Notes under the pieces: generated by a model | What the model saw: only the letters and a program-made list of their open reading frames with translations | Database searches by the model: none | Told to the model about the DNA's origin: nothing | In this document: positions 1-11,500 of the stretch, one piece after another | Layout: each line of letters begins with the position of its first letter | Position numbering within the stretch: the stretch's first letter is position 1 | Made by a program: the position numbers and the translations under genes | Assembly: GCA_964057225.1 (NCBI GenBank) | Contig: OZ059899.1 | Coordinates: 17,058,501 to 17,122,500, forward strand | Length of the DNA: 64,000 nucleotides | From: Auanema rhodensis | Taxonomy: Eukaryota; Nematoda; Chromadorea; Rhabditida; Rhabditidae | Reading direction: 5' to 3'

Positions 1-273
1 TTTCGCAAAAAGTAAATGTTTTTAGATTCCTTTTTTTAAGGCAAAGACGATGGACAATGTTATTCAACGAAAAAATTAATTCTGCAGGGTGAAAATCGAG
101 GATATAAGTGTGAACTTATATCAGTTGATATCTCGGTGCATTTTTAAGCTAGCGCAAATCTGATAACACAGATCGACGCAGCTTAAAAATCCGCATCGAA
201 TGCACTATACTACATTGAGAAACGCTTAATACAAAAATTAGTTATGATCGTTTGAAAAATGATGCATTAGTGT

Positions 274-301
274 ATGTTGAGTTTCCATGTACACTCAACA
301 T
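274..301. repeat. 9-bp inverted repeat, 10-base loop (once per monomer)
   Basis: ATGTTGAGT (274-282) is the exact reverse complement of ACTCAACAT (293-301), separated by TTCCATGTAC. It recurs in nearly every monomer. Exceptions seen: 32190 (GTTTAGT arm) and 43773 (ACTCAGCAT arm, a wobble). A dyad of this kind could extrude as a cruciform, fold in a transcript or bind a dimeric protein; no function can be assigned from sequence. Confidence 0.9.
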
Positions 302-308
302 TGCTTCC

Positions 309-374
309 AAAAACATTTTGACAAAAATTTTTTCGAAAAATTTCAAAATAATTTCGCAAAAAGTAAATGTTTTT
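309..374. other. Phased A/T-tract cluster, probable bent DNA (once per monomer)
   Basis: A or T tracts of four or more bases lie at 309-313, 316-319, 323-333 (A5T6), 336-343 (A5T3), 345-348, 358-362 and 371-374, many of them about 10-13 bp apart. Helically phased A-tracts are known to curve DNA. The block A5T6-CG-A5T3 is itself an inverted repeat (AAATTTTT / AAAAATTT around TCG, or CCG in type C). Curvature is inferred, not computed. Confidence 0.6.
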
Positions 375-432
375 AGATTCCTTTTTTTAAGGCAAAGACG
401 ATGGACAATGTTATTCAACGAAAAAATTAATT

Positions 433-438
433 CTGCAG
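433..438. other. PstI site, one per monomer
   Basis: CTGCAG occurs once in the reference monomer and is preserved in every copy I checked, including type D and the CTGCAGGATG variant at 55187. A PstI digest should therefore give a 351-bp ladder base, the way such families are usually recognised on gels. Confidence 0.9.
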
Positions 439-451
439 GGTGAAAATCGAG

Positions 452-473
452 GATATAAGTGTGAACTTATATC
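452..473. repeat. Perfect 9-bp hairpin with GTGA loop (once per monomer)
   Basis: GATATAAGT (452-460) pairs perfectly with ACTTATATC (465-473) across the four bases GTGA. As RNA this would be a GNRA-class tetraloop (GUGA). The stem is intact in most monomers; changes seen are GAACATATATC (16045 and 17800 monomers), GGATATATGTG (35349 and 43773 monomers) and GTGTGCAC (48687). Confidence 0.9.
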
Positions 474-835
474 AGTTGATATCTCGGTGAATTTTTAAGC
501 TAGCGCAAATCTGATAACACAGATCGACGCAGCTTAAAAATCCGCATCGAATGCACTATACAACATTGAGAAACGCTTAATACAAAAATTAGTTATGATC
601 GTTTGAAAAAAGACGCATTAGTGTATGTTGAGTTTCCATGTACACTCAACATTGCTTCCAAAAACATTTTGACAAAAATTTTTTCGAAAAATTTCAAAAT
701 AATTTCGCAAAAAGTAAATGTTTTTAGATTCCTTTTTTTAAGGCAAAGACGATGGACAATGTTATTCAACGAAAAAATTAATTCTGCAGGGTGAAAATCG
801 AGGATATAAGTGTGAACTTATATCAGTTGATATCT

Positions 836-900
836 CGGTGCATTTTTAAGCTAGCGCAAATCTGATAACACAGATCGACGCAGCTTAAAAATCCGCATCG
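836..900. repeat. Long bulged hairpin, 65 bases (once per monomer)
   Basis: Nested pairing, from outside in: CGGTGC (836-841) with GCATCG (895-900, one G-T wobble); ATTTTTAAGCT (842-852) with AGCTTAAAAAT (882-892), two unpaired Cs (893-894) on the 3' side; GCG (854-856) with CGC (879-881), one bulged A at 853; internal loop CAA/CGA; ATCTG (860-864) with CAGAT (871-875); loop ATAACA. The common TTTTTGAGCT variant keeps the arm paired through G-T. The CGGTGAATT, ACAAATCG and CTTAACAATCC variants each cost one pair. Confidence 0.85.
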
Positions 901-953
901 AATGCACTATACTACATTGAGAAACGCTCAATACAAAAATTAGTTATGATCGT

Positions 954-1304
954 TTGAAAAATGATGCATTAGTGTATGTTGAGTTTCCATGTACACTCAA
1001 CATTGCTTCCAAAAACATTTTGACAAAAATTTTTTCGAAAAATTTCAGAATATTTTAGCAAAAAATAGTTGTTTTTAGATTCCTTTTTTCAAGGCAAAGA
1101 CGATGGACAATGTTATTCAACGAAAAAATTAATTCTGCAGGGTGAAAATCGAGGATATAAGTGTGAACTTATATCAGTTGATATCTCGGTGAATTTTTAA
1201 GCTAGCGCAAATCTGATAACACAGATCGACGCAGCTTAAAAATCCGCATCGAATGCACTATACAACATTGAGAAACGCTCAATACAAAAGTTAGTTATGA
1301 TCGT
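954..1304 (+). repeat. Representative type B monomer
   Basis: Compared with type A, six substitutions lie within a 26-bp block (1046-1071): CAGAATATTTTAGC replaces CAAAATAATTTCGC, and AAAAATAGTTG replaces AAAAGTAAATG. The T7 run is also interrupted (TTTTTTCAAGG). Elsewhere the monomer matches type A closely. I count 32 monomers of this type: starts at 954, 1305, 2358, 2709, 5517, 8325, 10782, 16045, 17449, 17800, 19204, 20608, 23065, 24469, 26575, 31137, 33594, 35349, 36402, 38508, 39561, 40263, 41667, 42018, 43773, 44826, 46932, 47985, 49389, 56760, 60972 and 63429. They often mark the first monomer of a larger unit. None occurs between 11133 and 16044 or between 49740 and 56759. Confidence 0.92.
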
Positions 1305-3761
1305 TTGGAAAATGATGCATTAGTGTATGTTGAGTTTCCATGTACACTCAACATTGCTTCCAAAAACATTTTGACAAAAATTTTTTCGAAAAATTTCAGA
1401 ATATTTTAGCAAAAAATAGTTGTTTTTAGATTCCTTTTCTCAAGGCAAAGACGATGGACAATGTTATTCAACGAAAAAATTAATTCTGCAGGGTGAAAAT
1501 CGAGGATATAAGTGTGAACTTATATCAGTTGATATCTCGGTGCATTTTTAAGCTAGCGCAAATCTGATAACACAGATCGACGCAGCTTAAAAATCCGCAT
1601 CGAATGCACTATACAACATTGAGAAACGCTTAATACAAAAGTTAGTTATGATCGTTTGGAAAATGATGCATTAGTGTATGTTGAGTTTCCATGTACACTC
1701 AACATTGCTTCCAAAAACATTTTGACAAAAATTTTTTCGAAAAATTTCAAAATAATTTCGCAAAAAGTAAATGTTTTTAGATTCCTTTTTTTAAGGCAAA
1801 GACGATGGACAATGTTATTCAACGAAAAAATTAATTCTGCAGGGTGAAAATCGAGGATATAAGTGTGAACTTATATCAGTTGATATCTCGGTGCATTTTT
1901 AAGCTAGCGCAAATCTGATAACACAGATCGACGCAGCTTAAAAATCCGCATCGAATGCACTATACTACATTGAGAAACGCTTAATACAAAAATTAGTTAT
2001 GATCGTTTGAAAAATGATGCATTAGTGTATGTTGAGTTTCCATGTACACTCAACATTGCTTCCAAAAACATTTTGACAAAAATTTTTTCGAAAAATTTCA
2101 AAATAATTTCGCAAAAAGTAAATGTTTTTAGATTCCTTTTTTTAAGGCAAAGACGATGGACAATGTTATTCAACGAAAAAATTAATTCTGCAGGGTGAAA
2201 ATCGAGGATATAAGTGTGAACTTATATCAGTTGATATCTCGGTGCATTTTTAAGCTAGCGCAAATCTGATAACACAGATCGACGCAGCTTAAAAATCCGC
2301 ATCGAATGCACTATACTACATTGAGAAACGCTTAATACAAAAATTAGTTATGATCGTTTGAAAAATGATGCATTAGTGTATGTTGAGTTTCCATGTACAC
2401 TCAACATTGCTTCCAAAAACATTTTGACAAAAATTTTTTCGAAAAATTTCAGAATATTTTAGCAAAAAATAGTTGTTTTTAGATTCCTTTTTTCAAGGCA
2501 AAGACGATGGACAATGTTATTCAACGAAAAAATTAATTCTGCAGGGTGAAAATTGAGGATATAAGTGTGAACTTATATCAGTTGATATCTCGGTGAATTT
2601 TTAAGCTAGCGCAAATCTGATAACACAGATCGACGCAGCTTAAAAATCCGCATCGAATGCACTATACAACATTGAGAAACGCTCAATACAAAAGTTAGTT
2701 ATGATCGTTTGGAAAATGATGCATTAGTGTATGTTGAGTTTCCATGTACACTCAACATTGCTTCCAAAAACATTTTGACAAAAATTTTTTCGAAAAATTT
2801 CAGAATATTTTAGCAAAAAATAGTTGTTTTTAGATTCCTTTTCTCAAGGCAAAGACGATGGACAATGTTATTCAACGAAAAAATTAATTCTGCAGGGTGA
2901 AAATCGAGGATATAAGTGTGAACTTATATCAGTTGATATCTCGGTGCATTTTTAAGCTAGCGCAAATCTGATAACACAGATCGACGCAGCTTAAAAATCC
3001 GCATCGAATGCACTATACAACATTGAGAAACGCTTAATACAAAAGTTAGTTATGATCGTTTGGAAAATGATGCATTAGTGTATGTTGAGTTTCCATGTAC
3101 ACTCAACATTGCTTCCAAAAACATTTTGACAAAAATTTTTTCGAAAAATTTCAAAATAATTTCGCAAAAAGTAAATGTTTTTAGATTCCTTTTTTTAAGG
3201 CAAAGACGATGGACAATGTTATTCAACGAAAAAATTAATTCTGCAGGGTGAAAATCGAGGATATAAGTGTGAACTTATATCAGTTGATATCTCGGTGCAT
3301 TTTTAAGCTAGCGCAAATCTGATAACACAGATCGACGCAGCTTAAAAATCCGCATCGAATGCACTATACTACATTGAGAAACGCTTAATACAAAAATTAG
3401 TTATGATCGTTTGAAAAATGATGCATTAGTGTATGTTGAGTTTCCATGTACACTCAACATTGCTTCCAAAAACATTTTGACAAAAATTTTTTCGAAAAAT
3501 TTCAAAATAATTTCGCAAAAAGTAAATGTTTTTAGATTCCTTTTTTTAAGGCAAAGACGATGGACAATGTTATTCAACGAAAAAATTAATTCTGCAGGGT
3601 GAAAATCGAGGATATAAGTGTGAACTTATATCAGTTGATATCTCGGTGCATTTTTAAGCTAGCGCAAATCTGATAACACAGATCGACGCAGCTTAAAAAT
3701 CCGCATCGAATGCACTATACTACATTGAGAAACGCTTAATACAAAAATTAGTTATGATCGT
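954..3761 (+). repeat. Two tandem copies of a 4-monomer unit (1,404 bp)
   Basis: Unit 954-2357 is B, B with GGA start, A with GGA start, A; unit 2358-3761 repeats that order. The rare TTCTCAAGG tract occurs at about 1436 and 2840, exactly 1,404 bp apart. One private change distinguishes the second copy (AAAATTGAGG near 2550 against AAAATCGAGG). Confidence 0.88.
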
Positions 3762-5516
3762 TTGAAAAATGATGCATTAGTGTATGTTGAGTTTCCATGT
3801 ACACTCAACATTGCTTCCAAAAACATTTTGACAAAAATTTTTTCGAAAAATTTCAAAATAATTTCGCAAAAAGTAAATGTTTTTAGATTCCTTTTTTTAA
3901 GGCAAAGACGATGGACAATGTTATTCAACGAAAAAATTAATTCTGCAGGGTGAAAATCGAGGATATAAGTGTGAACTTATATCAGTTGATATCTCGGTGC
4001 ATTTTTAAGCTAGCGCAAATCTGATAACACAGATCGACGCAGCTTAAAAATCCGCATCGAATGCACTATACTACATTGAGAAACGCTTAATACAAAAATT
4101 AGTTATGATCGTTTGAAAAATGATGCATTAGTGTATGTTGAGTTTCCATGTACACTCAACATTGCTTCCAAAAACATTTTGACAAAAATTTTTTCGAAAA
4201 ATTTCAAAATAATTTCGCAAAAAGTAAATGTTTTTAGATTCCTTTTTTTAAGGCAAAGACGATGGACAATGTTATTCAACGAAAAAATTAATTCTGCAGG
4301 GTGAAAATCGAGGATATAAGTGTGAACTTATATCAGTTGATATCTCGGTGAATTTTTAAGCTAGCGCAAATCTGATAACACAGATCGACGCAGCTTAAAA
4401 ATCCGCATCGAATGCACTATACAACATTGAGAAACGCTTAATACAAAAATTAGTTATGATCGTTTGAAAAAAGACGCATTAGTGTATGTTGAGTTTCCAT
4501 GTACACTCAACATTGCTTCCAAAAACATTTTGACAAAAATTTTTTCGAAAAATTTCAAAATAATTTCGCAAAAAGTAAATGTTTTTAGATTCCTTTTTTT
4601 AAGGCAAAGACGATGGACAATGTTATTCAACGAAAAAATTAATTCTGCAGGGTGAAAATCGAGGATATAAGTGTGAACTTATATCAGTTGATATCTCGGT
4701 GCATTTTTAAGCTAGCGCAAATCTGATAACACAGATCGACGCAGCTTAAAAATCCGCATCGAATGCACTATACTACATTGAGAAACGCTTAATACAAAAA
4801 TTAGTTATGATCGTTTGAAAAAAGACGCATTAGTGTATGTTGAGTTTCCATGTACACTCAACATTGCTTCCAAAAACATTTTGACAAAAATTTTTTCGAA
4901 AAATTTCAAAATAATTTCGCAAAAAGTAAATGTTTTTAGATTCCTTTTTTTAAGGCAAAGACGATGGACAATGTTATTCAACGAAAAAATTAATTCTGCA
5001 GGGTGAAAATCGAGGATATAAGTGTGAACTTATATCAGTTGATATCTCGGTGAATTTTTAAGCTAGCGCAAATCTGATAACACAGATCGACGCAGCTTAA
5101 AAATCCGCATCGAATGCACTATACAACATTGAGAAACGCTTAATACAAAAATTAGTTATGATCGTTTGAAAAAAGACGCATTAGTGTATGTTGAGTTTCC
5201 ATGTACACTCAACATTGCTTCCAAAAACATTTTGACAAAAATTTTTTCGAAAAATTTCAAAATAATTTCGCAAAAAGTAAATGTTTTTAGATTCCTTTTT
5301 TTAAGGCAAAGACGATGGACAATGTTATTCAACGAAAAAATTAATTCTGCAGGGTGAAAATCGAGGATATAAGTGTGAACTTATATCAGTTGATATCTCG
5401 GTGCATTTTTAAGCTAGCGCAAATCTGATAACACAGATCGACGCAGCTTAAAAATCCGCATCGAATGCACTATACTACATTGAGAAACGCTCAATACAAA
5501 AATTAGTTATGATCGT
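3762..5516 (+). repeat. Run of five type A monomers
   Basis: Monomers start at 3762, 4113, 4464, 4815 and 5166. The first two carry AAAAATGATGC and the last three AAAAAAGACGC at the start. Alternation of CGGTGCATT with CGGTGAATT in the hairpin arm, together with TACTACATT versus TACAACATT, shows two linked subtypes interleaved. Nothing but satellite sequence is present. Confidence 0.88.
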
Positions 5517-8500
5517 TTGAAAAATGATGCATTAGTGTATGTTGAGTTTCCATGTACACTCAACATTGCTTCCAAAAACATTTTGACAAAAATTTTTTCG
5601 AAAAATTTCAGAATATTTTAGCAAAAAATAGTTGTTTTTAGATTCCTTTTTTCAAGGCAAAGACGATGGACAATGTTATTCAACGAAAAAATTAATTCTG
5701 CAGGGTGAAAATCGAGGATATAAGTGTGAACTTATATCAGTTGATATCTCGGTGAATTTTTAAGCTAGCGCAAATCTGATAACACAGATCGACGCAGCTT
5801 AAAAATCCGCATCGAATGCACTATACAACATTGAGAAACGCTCAATACAAAAGTTAGTTATGATCGTTTGGAAAATGATGCATTAGTGTATGTTGAGTTT
5901 CCATGTACACTCAACATTGCTTCCAAAAACATTTTGACAAAAATTTTTTCGAAAAATTTCAAAATAATTTCGCAAAAAGTAAATGTTTTTAGATTCCTTT
6001 TTTTAAGGCAAAGACGATGGACAATGTTATTCAACGAAAAAATTAATTCTGCAGGGTGAAAATCGAGGATATAAGTGTGAACTTATATCAGTTGATATCT
6101 CGGTGCATTTTTAAGCTAGCGCAAATCTGATAACACAGATCGACGCAGCTTAAAAATCCGCATCGAATGCACTATACTACATTGAGAAACGCTTAATACA
6201 AAAATTAGTTATGATCGTTTGAAAAATGATGCATTAGTGTATGTTGAGTTTCCATGTACACTCAACATTGCTTCCAAAAACATTTTGACAAAAATTTTTT
6301 CGAAAAATTTCAAAATAATTTCGCAAAAAGTAAATGTTTTTAGATTCCTTTTTTTAAGGCAAAGACGATGGACAATGTTATTCAACGAAAAAATTAATTC
6401 TGCAGGGTGAAAATCGAGGATATAAGTGTGAACTTATATCAGTTGATATCTCGGTGCATTTTTAAGCTAGCGCAAATCTGATAACACAGATCGACGCAGC
6501 TTAAAAATCCGCATCGAATGCACTATACTACATTGAGAAACGCTTAATACAAAAATTAGTTATGATCGTTTGAAAAATGATGCATTAGTGTATGTTGAGT
6601 TTCCATGTACACTCAACATTGCTTCCAAAAACATTTTGACAAAAATTTTTTCGAAAAATTTCAAAATAATTTCGCAAAAAGTAAATGTTTTTAGATTCCT
6701 TTTTTTAAGGCAAAGACGATGGACAATGTTATTCAACGAAAAAATTAATTCTGCAGGGTGAAAATCGAGGATATAAGTGTGAACTTATATCAGTTGATAT
6801 CTCGGTGCATTTTTAAGCTAGCGCAAATCTGATAACACAGATCGACGCAGCTTAAAAATCCGCATCGAATGCACTATACTACATTGAGAAACGCTTAATA
6901 CAAAAATTAGTTATGATCGTTTGAAAAATGATGCATTAGTGTATGTTGAGTTTCCATGTACACTCAACATTGCTTCCAAAAACATTTTGACAAAAATTTT
7001 TTCGAAAAATTTCAAAATAATTTCGCAAAAAGTAAATGTTTTTAGATTCCTTTTTTTAAGGCAAAGACGATGGACAATGTTATTCAACGAAAAAATTAAT
7101 TCTGCAGGGTGAAAATCGAGGATATAAGTGTGAACTTATATCAGTTGATATCTCGGTGAATTTTTAAGCTAGCGCAAATCTGATAACACAGATCGACGCA
7201 GCTTAAAAATCCGCATCGAATGCACTATACAACATTGAGAAACGCTTAATACAAAAATTAGTTATGATCGTTTGAAAAAAGACGCATTAGTGTATGTTGA
7301 GTTTCCATGTACACTCAACATTGCTTCCAAAAACATTTTGACAAAAATTTTTTCGAAAAATTTCAAAATAATTTCGCAAAAAGTAAATGTTTTTAGATTC
7401 CTTTTTTTAAGGCAAAGACGATGGACAATGTTATTCAACGAAAAAATTAATTCTGCAGGGTGAAAATCGAGGATATAAGTGTGAACTTATATCTGTTGAT
7501 ATCTCGGTGCATTTTTAAGCTAGCGCAAATCTGATAACACAGATCGACGCAGCTTAAAAATCCGCATCGAATGCACTATACTACATTGAGAAACGCTTAA
7601 TACAAAAATTAGTTATGATCGTTTGAAAAATGATGCATTAGTGTATGTTGAGTTTCCATGTACACTCAACATTGCTTCCAAAAACATTTTGACAAAAATT
7701 TTTTCGAAAAATTTCAAAATAATTTCGCAAAAAGTAAATGTTTTTAGATTCCTTTTTTTAAGGCAAAGACGATGGACAATGTTATTCAACGAAAAAATTA
7801 ATTCTGCAGGGTGAAAATCGAGGATATAAGTGTGAACTTATATCAGTTGATATCTCGGTGAATTTTTAAGCTAGCGCAAATCTGATAACACAGATCGACG
7901 CAGCTTAAAAATCCGCATCGAATGCACTATACAACATTGAGAAACGCTTAATACAAAAATTAGTTATGATCGTTTGAAAAAAGACGCATTAGTGTATGTT
8001 GAGTTTCCATGTACACTCAACATTGCTTCCAAAAACATTTTGACAAAAATTTTTTCGAAAAATTTCAAAATAATTTCGCAAAAAGTAAATGTTTTTAGAT
8101 TCCTTTTTTTAAGGCAAAGACGATGGACAATGTTATTCAACGAAAAAATTAATTCTGCAGGGTGAAAATCGAGGATATAAGTGTGAACTTATATCAGTTG
8201 ATATCTCGGTGCATTTTTAAGCTAGCGCAAATCTGATAACACAGATCGACGCAGCTTAAAAATCCGCATCGAATGCACTATACTACATTGAGAAACGCTC
8301 AATACAAAAATTAGTTATGATCGTTTGAAAAATGATGCATTAGTGTATGTTGAGTTTCCATGTACACTCAACATTGCTTCCAAAAACATTTTGACAAAAA
8401 TTTTTTCGAAAAATTTCAGAATATTTTAGCAAAAAATAGTTGTTTTTAGATTCCTTTTTTCAAGGCAAAGACGATGGACAATGTTATTCAACGAAAAAAT

Positions 8501-11500
8501 TAATTCTGCAGGGTGAAAATCGAGGATATAAGTGTGAACTTATATCAGTTGATATCTCGGTGAATTTTTAAGCTAGCGCAAATCTGATAACACAGATCGA
8601 CGCAGCTTAAAAATCCGCATCGAATGCACTATACAACATTGAGAAACGCTCAATACAAAAGTTAGTTATGATCGTTTGGAAAATGATGCATTAGTGTATG
8701 TTGAGTTTCCATGTACACTCAACATTGCTTCCAAAAACATTTTGACAAAAATTTTTTCGAAAAATTTCAAAATAATTTCGCAAAAAGTAAATGTTTTTAG
8801 ATTCCTTTTTTTAAGGCAAAGACGATGGACAATGTTATTCAACGAAAAAATTAATTCTGCAGGGTGAAAATCGAGGATATAAGTGTGAACTTATATCAGT
8901 TGATATCTCGGTGAATTTTTAAGCTAGCGCAAATCTGATAACACAGATCGACGCAGCTTAAAAATCCGCATCGAATGCACTATACAACATTGAGAAACGC
9001 TTAATACAAAAATTAGTTATGATCGTTTGAAAAAAGACGCATTAGTGTATGTTGAGTTTCCATGTACACTCAACATTGCTTCCAAAAACATTTTGACAAA
9101 AATTTTTTCGAAAAATTTCAAAATAATTTCGCAAAAAGTAAATGTTTTTAGATTCCTTTTTTTAAGGCAAAGACGATGGACAATGTTATTCAACGAAAAA
9201 ATTAATTCTGCAGGGTGAAAATCGAGGATATAAGTGTGAACTTATATCAGTTGATATCTCGGTGCATTTTTAAGCTAGCGCAAATCTGATAACACAGATC
9301 GACGCAGCTTAAAAATCCGCATCGAATGCACTATACTACATTGAGAAACGCTTAATACAAAAATTAGTTATGATCGTTTGAAAAATGATGCATTAGTGTA
9401 TGTTGAGTTTCCATGTACACTCAACATTGCTTCCAAAAACATTTTGACAAAAATTTTTTCGAAAAATTTCAAAATAATTTCGCAAAAAGTAAATGTTTTT
9501 AGATTCCTTTTTTTAAGGCAAAGACGATGGACAATGTTATTCAACGAAAAAATTAATTCTGCAGGGTGAAAATCGAGGATATAAGTGTGAACTTATATCA
9601 GTTGATATCTCGGTGAATTTTTAAGCTAGCGCAAATCTGATAACACAGATCGACGCAGCTTAAAAATCCGCATCGAATGCACTATACAACATTGAGAAAC
9701 GCTTAATACAAAAATTAGTTATGATCGTTTGAAAAAAGACGCATTAGTGTATGTTGAGTTTCCATGTACACTCAACATTGCTTCCAAAAACATTTTGACA
9801 AAAATTTTTTCGAAAAATTTCAAAATAATTTCGCAAAAAGTAAATGTTTTTAGATTCCTTTTTTTAAGGCAAAGACGATGGACAATGTTATTCAACGAAA
9901 AAATTAATTCTGCAGGGTGAAAATCGAGGATATAAGTGTGAACTTATATCAGTTGATATCTCGGTGCATTTTTAAGCTAGCGCAAATCTGATAACACAGA
10001 TCGACGCAGCTTAAAAATCCGCATCGAATGCACTATACTACATTGAGAAACGCTTAATACAAAAATTAGTTATGATCGTTTGAAAAATGATGCATTAGTG
10101 TATGTTGAGTTTCCATGTACACTCAACATTGCTTCCAAAAACATTTTGACAAAAATTTTTTCGAAAAATTTCAAAATAATTTCGCAAAAAGTAAATGTTT
10201 TTAGATTCCTTTTTTTAAGGCAAAGACGATGGACAATGTTATTCAACGAAAAAATTAATTCTGCAGGGTGAAAATCGAGGATATAAGTGTGAACTTATAT
10301 CAGTTGATATCTCGGTGAATTTTTAAGCTAGCGCAAATCTGATAACACAGATCGACGCAGCTTAAAAATCCGCATCGAATGCACTATACAACATTGAGAA
10401 ACGCTTAATACAAAAATTAGTTATGATCGTTTGAAAAAAGACGCATTAGTGTATGTTGAGTTTCCATGTACACTCAACATTGCTTCCAAAAACATTTTGA
10501 CAAAAATTTTTTCGAAAAATTTCAAAATAATTTCGCAAAAAGTAAATGTTTTTAGATTCCTTTTTTTAAGGCAAAGACGATGGACAATGTTATTCAACGA
10601 AAAAATTAATTCTGCAGGGTGAAAATCGAGGATATAAGTGTGAACTTATATCAGTTGATATCTCGGTGCATTTTTAAGCTAGCGCAAATCTGATAACACA
10701 GATCGACGCAGCTTAAAAATCCGCATCGAATGCACTATACTACATTGAGAAACGCTCAATACAAAAATTAGTTATGATCGTTTGAAAAATGATGCATTAG
10801 TGTATGTTGAGTTTCCATGTACACTCAACATTGCTTCCAAAAACATTTTGACAAAAATTTTTTCGAAAAATTTCAGAATATTTTAGCAAAAAATAGTTGT
10901 TTTTAGATTCCTTTTTTCAAGGCAAAGACGATGGACAATGTTATTCAACGAAAAAATTAATTCTGCAGGGTGAAAATCGAGGATATAAGTGTGAACTTAT
11001 ATCAGTTGATATCTCGGTGAATTTTTAAGCTAGCGCAAATCTGATAACACAGATCGACGCAGCTTAAAAATCCGCATCGAATGCACTATACAACATTGAG
11101 AAACGCTCAATACAAAAGTTAGTTATGATCGTTTGGAAAATGATGCATTAGTGTATGTTGAGTTTCCATGTACACTCAACATTGCTTCCAAAAACATTTT
11201 GACAAAAATTTTTTCGAAAAATTTCAAAATAATTTCGCAAAAAGTAAATGTTTTTAGATTCCTTTTTTTAAGGCAAAGACGATGGACAATGTTATTCAAC
11301 GAAAAAATTAATTCTGCAGGGTGAAAATCGAGGATATAAGTGTGAACTTATATCAGTTGATATCTCGGTGCATTTTTAAGCTAGCGCAAATCTGATAACA
11401 CAGATCGACGCAGCTTAAAAATCCGCATCGAATGCACTATACTACATTGAGAAACGCTTAATACAAAAATTAGTTATGATCGTTTGAAAAATGATGCATT

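Larger units (their letters stand above)
252..443 (+). other. Recurring 63-codon open frame, judged non-coding
   Basis: The frame runs from TTG at 252 to TGA at 441-443 and recurs in 149 monomers. It is not called a gene. The start is TTG, not ATG; the nearest upstream ATG (244) meets a TGA after three codons. All 32 type B monomers have an in-frame TAG in the substitution block, and monomer 32190 has TAG as codon 10. All main A-to-C differences replace amino acids (Leu to Phe, Ser to Pro, Asn to Asp, Leu to Ser, sometimes Glu to Gly), with no sign of third-position bias. No domain, signal peptide or known family is recognisable in the product. The frame is open because the stretch is short and the array copies it. 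Confidence 0.85.
252..602 (+). repeat. Reference monomer, type A (351 bp)
   Basis: Used here as the coordinate reference. In order it holds: a 9-bp inverted repeat (274-301); an A/T-tract cluster (309-374); a T7 run (382-388) followed by AAGGC; a single PstI site CTGCAG (433-438); a perfect hairpin with GTGA loop (452-473); an EcoRV site GATATC (478-483); a NheI site GCTAGC (499-504) inside a long bulged hairpin; and the tail GTTATGATCGT before the next copy. Type A is recognised by TTTTGAC at 317, TTCG at 332, GTAAATG at 363 and seven Ts before AAGG. It is the most frequent family in the window. Confidence 0.95.
1..953 (+). repeat. Array start: partial monomer and two type A monomers
   Basis: Position 1 falls inside a monomer, at the TTTCGCAAAAAG block, so bases 1-251 are the right-hand part of a truncated type A copy. 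Two complete type A monomers follow (252-602 and 603-953). The second starts with AAAAAAGACGC rather than AAAAATGATGC, a marker that distinguishes two frequent A subtypes. Confidence 0.9.

Noticed and set aside
244-256. ATG in GTTATGATCGTTTG as an alternative start for the open frame
   Set aside because: It reads ATG, two codons, then TGA, so it cannot start a protein and is not in the frame of the longer stretch.
382-390. T7 run after a short pairing region as a transcription terminator
   Set aside because: No G+C-rich stem precedes it, no gene lies upstream, and the run is broken by a C in all C and most B monomers. In a eukaryotic satellite there is no basis for a terminator call.
252-602. 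The monomer as an ancient dimer of a half-length (about 175-bp) unit
   Set aside because: By eye the two halves show no clear similarity. A sensitive alignment of the halves would be decisive but was not possible here.
836-900. tRNA or other known RNA gene in the long hairpin
   Set aside because: There is no cloverleaf, no A-box or B-box promoter pair and no CCA end. I also could not recognise the conserved core of a hammerhead ribozyme. Only a hairpin can be supported.
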